Assembly (NCBI GenBank): GCA_916048095.2
Contig: OU696572.1
Span: 10,637,376 to 10,701,375 of the forward strand
Source of the DNA: Sacculina carcini
Lineage: Eukaryota > Arthropoda > Thecostraca > Sacculinidae
Length of the DNA stretch: 64,000 nt
Reading direction: 5' to 3'
Positions 26,343-48,286 of the stretch are shown here, one piece after another. A program made the translations under genes and the position numbers. Position 1 is the stretch's first letter; the number at the start of each line of letters is the position of its first letter. Under the pieces are notes generated by a model, which did not search any database, was not told the DNA's origin, and worked only from the letters and a program-made list of their open reading frames with translations.

Positions 26343-27256
26343 ATCGGCTGTTCTGTGCTGAGCGTCCCACTTTCAAGTCTCCAATGGAATTGCATCTAAA
26401 CGAAATTGTGCTAACTCGTATGATTCAGTGTGTTATATATAGTCGTAATCAAGATTAATATTACTACGATCGTTGATTGAATATACTTAATAATCGGGTG
26501 TACTGTGCATATTGAGTGTACATCGTACGCAAATACTCGTTGTTAAATGTTCCCTAGCTGTAGATGCATAGCTGTTTGTGAAACACCACCGTTCAATGCA
26601 GAAGTCACAACGTAGAACAGACTCTTAGCCGTTACCTTCCATCCAATAAACTTTGCAAAACCTTGAATTCGGCTCCATTGACTGGCGCGGTGAGAATCAT
26701 TCCAGTACAGCCAGTGTATCTTCTCAAAGCATCAACATGCACATCAGTGTGTATTATGTACGAGTGCGTATCGCGAGCATAAACAAGAAGTTAGACGTAG
26801 ATAGCACGAATTTCTAATTGAAATCGACGGAATCTGGCGAGTTTAATGTAGAAAATGCAATGCAAAGCTTTATTACCGCTTTGCCCGGACAATTTATGAC
26901 TCCAGTCGTGGGATGATTGAAAATAAGCACTGTAGAGTGCAGACGTCGTATTAATAGCGAGAACCCACAAGTTGAGGAAATAATTGTTGACAACTGACTC
27001 TCAATCAGTTCGTGAAGCCATCAAGCTTAGGAACATAAATCCATCACCACTCAATTCTAAGCTAATAGTGAATGTAAAATAGAATATTCTTAAAAACAAG
27101 GCACGCGTAAAATCACAAATCGGCAAAAAGTGACAATGCAATGAAGTGTATGAAACATTCCCCTGAAACTGAAAACAAAAGACGCGATCTGCTGCGAGAA
27201 ACGGCCACGGAAACAGTTCATCTAGTTCATCGGCCCGTTTTGTTCCCCTGAACTCA
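26343..27256. other. Convergent spacer between the two serpin copies
   Basis: No open frame of interest. It contains the 3' flank of the + pseudogene and, in reverse, that of the - gene. A TTTATT at about 26869-26874 reads AATAAA on the - strand and could serve the intact serpin, about 390 bp past its stop. Confidence 0.5.
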
Positions 27257-28390
27257 CTAATCGTCCGCCGGTCGAACGTACTTGCCGGCAAAGAGGACCA
27301 GGTGGGACGAGCGATCGACGATGAAGAAGATGAACGGATGGTCGGCCCGGAAGGTCACCGTGTCTGGCACCAAACAGCAACGCATCATAACTACGGCAGC
27401 AGTGGCCGCGGACGCTTCGGTTCCTTCTTCGTTGACTTCGACAAACGTCTTGTGAATACACTTGGACACAAACAGTTTTTGCTCGGAGGTGATCTTGGAC
27501 AAGTTTGCACGACTACAATCGAAGATGTCTTCAATTCCCAAGGAGCATAGTGATTTGACAAGGTCGAACTGTGCCTCTGCTTTAAACCTCGGCAATACAA
27601 CGTTGACTGATTTTGTTCTCAGCGACTTGAAAATGCTCGACATGGATGCTGCTTCTAGTTTGTACACGGCCTTCGCAAGTCCATCCACCTCATTGGGCAG
27701 AATGATCAGCATGCTGAACTTCCCTCCACTATAGGGTAGCTCCAAGGCTTTGCAGGACATGTCCGGTAAATTGGCATACCTCAGCTCAGCATCATAAGAA
27801 CTCATCATCCAAGCAGTTTTTTGCTCTTTTGGTGAAATAAAGAAGTCCTGTTCCGTCGTCAATTCTTTTTCGAACGGCTTACTCCACATTCCTTTGAAGT
27901 ACAAAGCGTTGACAATCACCATTCTCACATGGTCACCCAGATCACTTGCGTCCACTATTCGGTCGACTTTGCCGCATGTGAGTTTGTCCACTTCACCGTT
28001 GATCAGCTGACTCGCTGCTTGAGCATCTCCAAAGTCCACGCTCACTGGAACACTCAAGAATTTCGTGGCAGCTAATTCGGAAAATTTTGCGAGTACTTCA
28101 AAGCCGACTTGAACATACATCTTGTTGGCTGCTTTCAGAACAATGCTCGTTTCGGACTTCAAATTTTCCAGTACAGATGTATAGCCATCGTAGACACTCT
28201 GTACGTTATCGGTCAAGGAAATTCCTCGTGCAATCTGCTCAGCCGTGGCTCCGTCAGCTCCAGCATGCAGCAGAGCTAAAACATTGCCGATACTAAACGG
28301 AGAGCATGCCGAATTCTCGTCGACCGACTCTGAAAGAACCCTAAACAATTTCACCGTGGACTCCACGTGGTGAGTTGTGAAATGGTCCAT
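27257..28390 (-). CDS. Serpin (serine protease inhibitor), intronless
   Basis: 377 residues, the normal length of a serpin core (about 370-390), in one uninterrupted exon starting MDHFTTHHVESTVKLFRVLS. Family landmarks in order: NSACSPFSIGNVLALLHAGA (helix B), VIVNALYFKGMW (strand 3A), the hinge VNEEGTEASAAT, and HPFIFFIVDRSSHLVLFAGK near the C-terminus. A correct hinge (small residues P12-P9, Thr at P14 and P8) suggests a working suicide-substrate inhibitor. Counting from the hinge puts P1 at Arg in VVMMRCC, which would favour trypsin-like targets, with Cys at P1' and P2'. No signal peptide is seen at the N-terminus, as in intracellular (clade B-like) serpins. It lies tail to tail with its pseudogene and head to head with COPS5. 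Confidence 0.95.
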   Translation of the reverse strand: MDHFTTHHVESTVKLFRVLSESVDENSACSPFSIGNVLALLHAGADGATAEQIARGISLTDNVQSVYDGYTSVLENLKSETSIVLKAANKMYVQVGFEVLAKFSELAATKFLSVPVSVDFGDAQAASQLINGEVDKLTCGKVDRIVDASDLGDHVRMVIVNALYFKGMWSKPFEKELTTEQDFFISPKEQKTAWMMSSYDAELRYANLPDMSCKALELPYSGGKFSMLIILPNEVDGLAKAVYKLEAASMSSIFKSLRTKSVNVVLPRFKAEAQFDLVKSLCSLGIEDIFDCSRANLSKITSEQKLFVSKCIHKTFVEVNEEGTEASAATAAVVMMRCCLVPDTVTFRADHPFIFFIVDRSSHLVLFAGKYVRPADD

Positions 28391-29664
28391 CGCCCAAACG
28401 TTCCGGAGTTAGTTTAACGGCTGGCGCACGAGTGAAGTAAAGATGGCCTTCAAGAACGGTATAGGCTCAACAGGTTAGCTCAAACTGCAGACGCAGAATG
28501 ATTGAAAACAAACACTAAATGAATCAATACACAGAACACCTGTGCACTTTTCCACTGAATAGAACCGGCGCTGTAATATGACAAAACAAAGTATGCAAAT
28601 GACATATGAGTTCCATTCACTTCAAGCCACGCCCTAACAAATGAAACGCCCAAACAGGTGGGCATCATAGAATCAGAACATTTATTACATTTATCTTAAT
28701 TTGTATATATATTTTAGACAATTTCCACACCGCTATGACAGTTGTTACGCAGAAATATCAGTGTACGAACTTTCGTTTCGTATTGTTGGGTATTGTCACT
28801 AGTATAGATTTACTGGAGGTACAGTTTTGTTCAAAATTATGTGGATTAAATTTAAGTTAAGTATGTACTACGGTAATCTAGATTCGTGACAATTCGTAAT
28901 CCGAAATTTACTGACGTACACTTTTGTTTTGTAAAAGAAAATTCCTCTGATCTGTTTATATGTATTAATATGCAAATGCATGGGCTTTTTATGGGTTATG
29001 GGTTTCAGTATTTCCAAGCATCACACCAATGGAATGTGAATGGATGAATTTCGAGTGAATACGTACTGTTGTCCTATACTCTGGATTTATCCTTGCTTTT
29101 GCCCCTCGGTCATCGTTGATTGTGATTATTTTCCAGAATTTTCCTTGTGCTCGGCTTTGGTGTACGACATAAACTCGCCCAGGGCAATTGTGGCTTGGCG
29201 CACTGCTGGTGCTAAAAATTCCGAATTTTCCTAATTCAAAAACAGCTATACAATATAGCTTCGGATGCGTCTTCAGAGGCCACAACCTATGTTTTATTCA
29301 CTAATCATTTGAATTATGAACCGAACGAATAAGTGATAAATGAACAAATTTGAAAATTTCACAAGAATATAATTATCGAGGTGATTATTCCGATTGAATA
29401 TTCATTAATGAAAATTTACTGTTTTGTTCTGCCTAGCTGTTTTTCATATCCGCTTCCATTCATTTTTATTTCCTTGTTACCTGAGGTGGAGCAGGGCGCT
29501 TCTTCACTTCATGTTTTCCTTTTTCGTTTCCCTTTACCTTTCATCTCCTCTCTTTTTCTCATCCTTTACCAAACATCAACTAAACTAACTTTTATATCCG
29601 CATGCTTAGCTACCTAATTCAAATGTGATTCAACAGCATAGTATGTGTGTGTGTGGGTTGCAGT
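28391..29664. promoter_or_regulatory. Divergent intergenic region between serpin and COPS5
   Basis: 1.27 kb between the two divergent start codons, so it must hold both promoters or one bidirectional promoter. It is AT-rich and I see no clear TATA or initiator to mark. A short GT run precedes the COPS5 ATG ('gtgtgtgtgtgggttgcag'), so that ATG may lie just after a splice acceptor, with a non-coding first exon upstream. Confidence 0.4.
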
Positions 29665-38832
<9,168 letters not shown>

Positions 38833-38852
38833 TTGGACTTTTTTTGGCGGCC

Positions 38853-38977
38853 AACCTTGTCTTTTTCTGTCGCCAACCTTGTCTTTTTCTGTTGTCAACC
38901 TTGTCTTTTTCGGTTGTCAACCTTGTCTTTTTCGGCGGCAAACCTTGTCTTTTTCTGTCGACAACCTTGTCTCTTTT
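38853..38977. repeat. 22-bp tandem repeat in the COPS5 3' UTR
   Basis: 5.7 copies of AACCTTGTCTTTTTCTGTCG plus two variable bases, starting 21 bp after the stop codon. The copies differ mainly in the last four bases. Confidence 0.9.
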
Positions 38978-39277
38978 CACTGTTGTGTGTGTGAACGTGA
39001 GTTGCAGCGGCATTTCATTGAACGGCGCTGTGAGGCGGTGTGTTGCCAGGCTTGGCTATTTTACTCGCAAATTTAGTCTGTTTTGTTTTGTGTCATACAC
39101 CTCGCGATATTTAAAACAGCGAAAAGTTTCAATTGAATCCTCATTAAGATGTAGGTAAATTTAATTATATATATGCTTTGGAGATTTGTGCTTAATATAT
39201 ATTTTTTGTGATGTGCTGTCAAATTTCTGTTAAATGCCCTGACTCTGGGATTTTCAAAAGGGAATGTTTTAAAATGA

Positions 39278-39283
39278 AATAAA
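39278..39283 (+). terminator. Candidate polyadenylation signal, COPS5
   Basis: AATAAA, 446 bp past the COPS5 stop. A second AATAAA lies at 39359-39364, followed by GT-rich sequence. Either could be used. Confidence 0.45.
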
Positions 39284-41609
39284 TTGTTTTTTGTGCGGTA
39301 CCCGGTGGTATAACTATATTACACTATGTATGTATGTATGTGTGTGTGTTTTGTACTGAATAAATGTGTGTCAGTGTTTTTTCATTTTTGTTTGTATTTT
39401 GATTGTTGATTTGATGTTTGTGTGGCAATTTAGACTTATCTTTATAATATAAATATTTGTGTAATTTTTATGCGTTATTTCGCCTATTACTTGCCTCAGA
39501 TGGAGATATATTTTTGTGTTTAGATGTTTATTTGTTTTCGAATTAAAAATTAACTATGCTCGAATTAAGAAATAAACTATGAATAGGAATATTTTACTTA
39601 AATTTGTCATCTTGTGGCTAAGTAAGGCTCGGATTTTGCGAAAAATGTGGTCAATTTCAGGATTGTTCTTTAAAAGGTTTGAAGTCAATCTATGAACAAT
39701 ATTCCTGTACGAAATACCAAGACCCTTGTTATAGCGAATTTCGATTATTTTGTGGAATAAAAACTACAACATATTAACTACAACATTACTCAAAAATAAT
39801 AACACGGAAATATAAATATTTGTGTTCTTATTTTTCATTATTTTAATTCTATTGTTTGTATTTACAACGAATAAGTACACGAGCCAGGAAACATAAAGAA
39901 ACAACACGTACAAACATTTGAACAAGTCATTTTTGGGTTGGATGACATTTTCAGATTATTTGTTTGCTCACTATAGAATATTTGATTTGCCTATGTTGTC
40001 CAGTGAATTCGTGGAACACCAAACTTGAACTGACACCTCACAGCTTAGACACAAAATAAGCAGAAAGAAACAGATATGTATTCAGATAATATTCCACCGA
40101 ACGAATCGTGTCCGAAATGTGTCCGGTCTTCGAAATCTTTTTTCTGGACCTCGTTTGTTTAATGAACTTAAAATTCTTGATATTCCATTCTTGATTCCTG
40201 ATATTCATCTTGAAATTCGATCTTCTCTCTCTTACAGGTATTTTTCCACTTTTCTCTGTGCATATCTTCTCGATGTCTCTTCCGATGAATAATTTTACTG
40301 CGTGAATAACTATTTTGATCAATTTATTTACCTGTGATCATTTCCAATTGTTTTTTTATATAATTTATCGCTGTTTATATCTTTGTTTATGCGATATTAT
40401 TTCGTTAATTCTACATTGTGTACACTTTGTGACACAATGTAGACTTATCGTTACAAAGTGTTCTTGTCCATCAAAACAAATGTTGTTTGTCCAAATGAGC
40501 ACTAGGTGGCGCTAGCATAGCCAGGCACATGTGCGCGTGTTTGGCCTGAGGCAGTGCGTGTGTGCATCCCGACCGTCGTCTTGAAAGCAGGTCGCACCTG
40601 TGTGTCTAAGCGTATGTGTATGCGTGCGTGTGTGTGTATGTGCGTGTACCGTTGTGCGTGCGTACGTGTGCGTGTGTGTGTGTATTCAGTCCAGAACGTG
40701 TCTGTGTGCGAGTGCGTTCTGTGAAGACGTTCTGTGGTGCGTTTGTGAATAAGGCAAAATCTATTGCCGGCTTTTTTTTCTGCCGATTTTTTCGTTAATG
40801 CTAGTGATTTGTGTACGACGTGATTAAGCAGACTCGCTTGTCAAACAAGATCTCATTGCGATCCAGAAATGATCGTTTGAATTTAGATCGAAATCTATTA
40901 GTCAGGTTGGTGTTTTACTCAAATGCCTAAATAAAACAAATCATAAGGTCTAACTTTGTCTATTTTTCACCTGGTAAAAGAACAAAAGCAAAACTTGCTG
41001 CAATATTTTTGTCTATATGAATAGATAATTTTTTAACGTCTTGTGCTATTCGAATTCCATTATCATTTCTGCTCCATGAAATGTGCGCTACATTTTCCAG
41101 CGTTGTGCTCGCTATTTTTTTATACTAAAACGATTACTTTTTTATACAAAAAACTCCTTGGTTTTTGTGATGACTTTATGCATTTTTGTATTCAAATCAC
41201 ACCAAGCCATATTTGTTAAAATCAAGAATATAAAAAATACAAATCAATCGCAATGTGATTGTCAGCGTATGAATTTCTGCTCTGACATAACCCAACATTT
41301 TTGGCAATGCCTGTGCTTTCATTATCAAACGCGTTTTGTGTTTTCAATCTTCTTGGGAGAATGTAATTTGGCCAGGCATTGTTAATGTTCGATTTGACCA
41401 ATAAACGCCCTTCCTATTGACAGACAGATTTTTTTGGCTTGAAATGCCACATTCAGCACCGCATACAACAGAATAGCACTATCGTTGAAACATAAACATA
41501 CACGTACACACATACACACACAAACACAGACGTGTAGAATCCTATTTGTTGATGTTTTTACTGGCTTGCATTGCACTCTGCGTGTTTGTCATGCAATAAC
41601 AATAACCAT

Positions 41610-42012
41610 AGGCGCAGATGATTGAGGGTTCAGCCGCAGGGGCGGTTGTTTGTGTCGAGGTTTGGGGGGGGGGGGGGGGGAATGACAGCCATCAAGTGTT
41701 CAAAGTTGACTCAGATGGTTAATTGCATGGAACACTCAACCATTTTCGGCCTATTCAATTGCAACACACACACACATACCTCAATGAAAGATGTATTGTA
41801 TGTTACACTCTTGCACACACGCTTGCATACACACACACACACACACACAGACATGTGGTGAATTTTGTGAATTTTTTGATATGCTGAATTATGAACTTTT
41901 TTTGCTGTGCTGACTTTGATGACAATATGAATGACAATATGAACGGAACTCAGCAGAATTTTCGGGAGGTATAATTGCACATATTCATGCCCCCAGCCAA
42001 TTTGTCAGCGGT
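41610..42012 (-). mobile_element. MITE family C copy with internal CA arrays
   Basis: In reverse orientation it shares 'ggcgcagatga', 'gtcgaggtttggggg', 'atgacagccatcaa', 'ttcggcctattcaattgcaa' and 'gaattttcgggaggtataat' with 7501-7870. A (CA)n stretch (41826-41848) and a 16-G run lie inside. Confidence 0.72.
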
Positions 42013-42297
42013 ATGTTTTAAATAGGGCAAACCAAGCAATAAAGCCGAATATTTTGCTGAATATATGTGAAATACTTCTTCAAGTCAGCATAACAGATAT
42101 AGTTTATATAGGTGTTGTCTGTAGTTATGTACATAATATACGTTTCATATTTATCATTTCGTTATATGTAACATAGACATCGATATGTGCAAACATTACA
42201 TAGACACAAACATATATACATACACACATACACACACAGAGACACGCACAGGGACACATACACATGACACACACACACACACACACACATATGCAGA

Positions 42298-42300
42298 CTT

Positions 42301-42398
<98 letters not shown>
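42298..42398. repeat. (CA)n microsatellite
   Basis: About 48 CA units, followed by three copies of a 25-bp unit ending CGCACAGAGATACGAACACA. Confidence 0.95.
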
Positions 42399-42399
<1 letters not shown>

Positions 42400-42599
42400 T
42401 ACGCACAGAGATACGAACACATATACGCACAGAGATACGAACACATATACGCACAGAGATACATACACATGACACACACACACACACATGCAGACACGCA
42501 CGTACAAATATATTTACAGCAATGACAATAGCATTGTGTGTACAAATCAACAGGGTGAGAATGTCTGAAAATTCGACAAAATATTGTCGGATACAAACA

Positions 42600-43130
42600 T
42601 GACATGACAAAACATGACATGACAAAACATGAAATGACAAGACATGACATGACTAACATGGCATGACAAACATGACATGACAAACATGACATGACAAAAC
42701 ATGACATGACAAACATGAAATGACAAAACATGACATGACAAAACATGACATGACAAAACATGGCATGACAAACATGGCATGACAAACATGGCATGACAAA
42801 ACATGGCATGACAAAACATGGCATGACAAACATGGCATGACAAACATGGCATGACTAACATGGCGTGACAAACATGAAATGACAAAACATGACATGACAA
42901 AACATGGCATGACAAACATGAAATGACAAAACATGACATGACAAAACATGGCATGACTAACATGGCATGTAAAACATGACATGACAAAACATGGCATGAC
43001 TAACATGGCATGACAAACATGGCATGACAAACATGACATGACAAAACATGGCATGACAAAACATGACATGACAAAACATGACACATCATGGTACAAAATG
43101 ACAGAACAGGACAAAACATAACAAAAACAT
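42600..43130. repeat. ACATGACATGACAAA minisatellite
   Basis: About 37 units of 14-15 bp (ACATGACATGACAA with G/A and AA/AAA variants), 530 bp in all, grading into degenerate copies up to 43280. Confidence 0.95.
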
Positions 43131-43477
43131 GGCTAAACGTGAGAAAATATGATAAAAACATAGCTAAACATGACAAAACATGAGTAAAACACGGCTGAAC
43201 ATGTCAAAACATGAAAAAGCATGGCTATACATGACAAACATGGGAAAATATAGGAACCATGGATAAACATGACAAAACATGAGAATTTGTGTATGTATGT
43301 CTGTGTGTGTGTGTGTATGTGTGTCTGTACGTGTGTATGTATACGTGTTTGTTTGAGAACAAAAAGCGACAGTATGTGTGTGTGTGTGTTTGCGTGTATG
43401 TAATTACTTGCATCAGCACATAACATTAGAGGTGGTGTGAACAACTATACAAAGCCCAAAACACCGGATATGCGATA

Positions 43478-43478
43478 G

Positions 43479-43533
<55 letters not shown>
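43478..43533. repeat. (CA)n microsatellite
   Basis: About 27 CA units. A CATA-rich array follows at 43678-43872. Confidence 0.93.
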
Positions 43534-43536
<3 letters not shown>

Positions 43537-44219
43537 ATAGGGAAATGTTGATGAATTCGTACTAAACTCAACACTATCATATCTTGTTTGTAAGACGTAT
43601 CTGGTTCAAATCGTACGGTGTGAACTTTATTAAACAAAAATTATTTTGCAAAAAAATCGAAATTGTCGCATTTCGTACACACTTACACACACCTGCATAC
43701 ATACATACACACCCATACATACATACATACACACATACTCACCTACATACACACACATACACACGCACACACATACACACGTACACACACATACACACAC
43801 ACACGCACGCATACACACACATATGGATATATATATACACACTCACATACATACACACACATACACACAGACATTCATATTGAGCACCAATAGTCGACAA
43901 GTTTCTCTGATTAAGGTTGTTATTATACCTGTTTGTTTCCATAGATTCGGTCCTTTTTATTGAATTTATTTCTCATCGGTCGATCAGCCTTGTTTCTATC
44001 AACAACAACAACATCAACAACAACATGTATTTTATATAGCGCCAAATATAAAATGGTGCGATGACAGGATGAGATAAAAAATAATATAGTATGTATGTTT
44101 ATAAAATAAGTGAAACAAATGTCAGAATAGCTAAGAGCATGACAGACAAAATTGAACAGGCGTATATACAAAAGAAAAACACGAAACCATCCATACCTTG
44201 TTTAGTTATTGCTTGAAGC

Positions 44220-44385
44220 CAGTGGCGGCGCCAGGAATTTTCCTATGGAGGGTTAAGGAGTAAGATGCGGCGGCTTTGGCGAATCATGATGAACTACACT
44301 CAAATGTCCATGACCAGGATATTGGGGGGGGGGGGTCTCAGGGGGCTTCAGCTCCTCCAAGCCCCTGTACTTGACGCCGCCTCTG
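44220..44385. mobile_element. MITE family A copy
   Basis: Starts CAGTGGCGGCGCCAGGAATT and ends TGACGCCGCCTCTG. The flanks GCTTGAAG and GCTTCAAG agree at 7 of 8 positions, if the last G is counted as flank. It contains a 14-G run. Confidence 0.72.
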
Positions 44386-44726
44386 CTTCAAGTTAAACTG
44401 CTTCAATCTCTTTTGTGTCAATACGCTCCAATGTCATTAACTGGCCATTGATGTTGCTTTTTACGTCCCAACTTTAAACCAGTCAATATTGCAACAACAG
44501 CAATATTGACTGAATATTGCGAATGTTTGTGTCTGTGTGTTTGTGTATGTGTGTATGTGTGTGTGGGTGTGTGTTTGTTTGTGTGTGTATGTGTCTGTTT
44601 ATGTGTGTGTGTGTTTGTTTGTGTTTGTGTGTTTGTTTGTGTGTGTTTTCTGAATATTACCGTGTATGCCTATTTGCTATTCATTATACTTTTTCCATGA
44701 GTTTATATGCTATGTCTATTGTGTGT

Positions 44727-44935
44727 TACTTAGGGGGCTGGGCGTTTATATTTAGAGTTTTCTAGGGCATAGGGCAGGCCTTCCAAAATACAAGCTGAGC
44801 TTTCCCTGATTGCGCCCAAAAATCCTCACCATAAACATTCCCAGAGTAGCTTGTCATGTTTTGCCAAGCTCCAGCCTCATCTTCTTCCCTAGCCCGCCTT
44901 AGCCAACTAACCGGGAAATTCCTGGCGCCGCCACT
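44727..44935. mobile_element. MITE family A fragment
   Basis: The right end GGAAATTCCTGGCGCCGCCA then CTG is well kept. The left end is uncertain. Confidence 0.55.
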
Positions 44936-45164
44936 GGTGTGGTTTAATCTAGCTCAACTTTTTCTCTCTCACTCCCTTCATTGACTTAAACTATGCTGGT
45001 ATGTTTTAATGTATTCATCATGTATTGACTGCTCTAAGAGGCCCTTGACGCAAGGCGTATTACAAAACTTAATGCGTATATATGTGTGTATGTGTACATA
45101 TGTGTGTATTTCCGCTGGGCAGCACACAAACACACACAGGGGCACAGTCAGCTTCGTGTTGATC

Positions 45165-48100
45165 ATGTTCTCCACGTCATGGTCTGGTCGTAGCTGGCGT
45201 CGATGGTGGCTTATTGCACGCGCTCGACCGCGCAGCTTGCGCTGGCTGACGACAGGTGTCGCCACAGTCGTCAGCTGTTGTCTACTACTGTTGTCGCAGC
45301 TGCCGACGTCGTCGCGCCGGTCTGGTCATCGGCAGCTGGCGGCGGCCTTCTGGGGCAGCTCAGCCGATGATGGTCAGTGGGAGGATAGAGTGGCGGCTTG
45401 CGAGAACGAGGCGCCGTTGTATCGCGCCACGGCTGACGTGGTCGTTGAGGAGATTTTGCCTCAGCTCAACTTCAATGTGAGTCCCACACACACACGCACA
45501 CACACACAGATAATGCTTATGCAATTGTTAGATAGGGATAATTGTATATTTTGGGGTCATTCAGGCAAGAGGGGTCATGTGAAATATCTGGAAAGTACTG
45601 GATGTTTGAGAGATGTTAAGAAGTATAGTTTCCCATATACAGGTGTGTGTTGATGTCTGGAATCAGTTAGGGGAGGAGATTGTACGAGCTAAAAACGTAG
45701 GAAAATTTAGAGAAAGACTGGATAGTGTATGAAATACTGGAATTTCAGGGAAGATAGGTTAGAGGGTGGGTTGGAGACAGGACAGTACGAGCACAGCTCA
45801 TCTCCTGTGCTAAACAAATAGCTGAGTACACACACACACACACATGAGCGTTGCTAATGGTGCAATCGGGAACGTTATATTAAACAGGACTGTTAATGAG
45901 CGAACATGTACAATTGGAAATGAGATAAAATTTTGGTATTAAAATTACCCAAACACAACAGACACCAGCAATTAATTAATTAACTTGTGTTTTCGGCTTT
46001 CACTCTGACCACTCTGTTCTGTAGATCATCTCTTCTCGTTTTTACTCTGTTCCGTATATTCTCTCTTTCTTCTCTGTTTTTACTGTGATCTCTCTTTTGT
46101 TGATCCTCTCATCTCTTATTTCTCTGATTTTCTTTTTCTCCTTTTGTTTGACCGTCACAATTCTTTTTTCGATGTGATATGCTTGTTGATCTGGGAATAT
46201 GTTCTTCGGCACAGGCGAGCTGGCCGGCGCTGAAGACATTCTGGACCAGCGACATGGAAGAGCGCTACCGGAGAATCGCCAACAATCCCGTACATCCTCT
46301 CAAGGTGAGCTAAATGCTACAGAAATGCTACAGAAAAATATCTATCTTGACCTCTTAGTGACAATCTTGGCTATGAGGAGTTGATGGAAACATTTTGGGG
46401 GCTTAACCCCCTTGAGCCCTCCCTCTGGATCCGCCACTGGTCACTGACATATAGCAAGTGGTAGAAAAACATTCCAACACAAAGCCAAAGAGAAAGCATG
46501 TTGGTCCGACGATATTCCGGCGTTCTTACAGCCAAATGAGGACTGCAAGTGCTACGAACCAAGCTGTGTGTTTATAGCAACAATCAAGAACGATGAGAAT
46601 GATGATGTCAATCAAGAACGATGAGAATTAAGAATCAAGAACGATGAGAGAAATTTCCATTGCAACCAGTCTCTTTAATACTTAATGGCAAACACTTGAT
46701 AATATCACTATATAATAATAATATAATTATAAATAATTACGTAATAAAAGAATAATATATAATTACGTATTACTTGAATAGAACTTCGAGAAAAATTTTA
46801 CCTCGTTAGGGAATCGAACCAAGATCACCTGTTCACAAAGCGTGTGTATCAGCTCTTCGATTATGAGGCGGACAGAAAAACATGTTTCCGCCCGGGCTCG
46901 AACCGGGGACCTTCCGCGTGTTAGGCGGACGTGATAACCACTACACTACGGAAACCTGATCACAATGTGCTTTGTTATGCTGGTGTATGTCCAGTGTGAC
47001 ACGATTAGCGGTGGAACTCGATTCATGCTCATTTTGAGTGTTGGTGTTTTAAAATACGAATATAACTCCAAATTGTGGATTTAGAGATGTCAACATTAAT
47101 TTATTCTGTTAGTGCCCATTAATCCCGTCTGAAAATATTCATATATTTTCCCTACCCATCTTTTGACTTTTTTTAGTTGTACAAAACAGTTTGACTTTTT
47201 TTAGTTGACATATTGGTGGAATTTCTGTAACGTCATTTACTTGTTTATTCATTTTTATCATTTAATATTTTGCTCATTATTTTTTTATAATTTATTTGAG
47301 AGTTTTGATGTGATATCTGCATTTTGCTATTTATTTCTTCCTTTATTAGCTCTCATCTTCCTGAGTTAACTCTTATTTCTAACACTATCTTTTTCAATCT
47401 CTCTCTCTCTATACATCTTTTGGGCACTTCCGTTGCATGAGGTCACTGCAGGATGGTAATAGTGGATGTCAAGATTCAAAACACAGATTACAACAGCTCT
47501 CAAACTTTGTCACACTATTTTTCCCAACATTTTGTCAAAATTCAATGAATATGTATTGTGTTGGTTTTACATATTCATCCGATTTCGTGGAGAAATTTTT
47601 GCGCACGCACAAACACACACGCACACACACACACTAACACACAGACACATACTAGAACGAATCTCACTACACAAAATTACACAAATAAATACACAAGTAA
47701 TTACTTATTAATCAATTATTAATATCAATTATTAATTAAATATTAAATATTTAGGTAATAATCATTGCTAATCAGCGTTGTTAATATAGCATATAATTAT
47801 CATGAAATATTTGTTAAGCTTGTGGAAAATTCAAGGCGTAGTGCGGGTACTGAAGAATTGCTTCTTTGTTTACGTTACAGTTCATGAGGACGCATCAATG
47901 TGAATTTTGTACTTCAGTTAAATATGTGCTTGCGTTTTTTTAGCGTGTTTTATTTTTATTTCTGAGAGAATATCATTTGGAAGCATGCAAAAATTAACAG
48001 GCAATATAATATGACATTCACACAAGTAATCGTGCATTCAGAAATCAGACAGCCAATTTTTACTTGGTTGACATTAACGAAAATGTCATTTGTGAATATC

Positions 48101-48207
48101 ATTCATGGTTATAACTGATCATGTACATGTACAAATTTACATGTACTTTGATAGCTAGCTTGCCTACATAATCGATTTCAGGTCTGCTGACGAAATTGAC
48201 GACAAAC

Positions 48208-48286
<79 letters not shown>

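Larger units (their letters stand above)
38833..45164. other. Intergenic, non-coding (COPS5 3' UTR, then spacer)
   Basis: No gene recognised between COPS5 and the mannosidase gene. After the COPS5 3' UTR (to about 39370) the stretch is AT-rich unique sequence to 40500. It then holds GT-rich sequence (40612-40690), a family C copy, CA and CA/TA arrays, a 530-bp minisatellite and family A copies. A short GT array (44525-44650) precedes the family A fragment. Confidence 0.6.
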
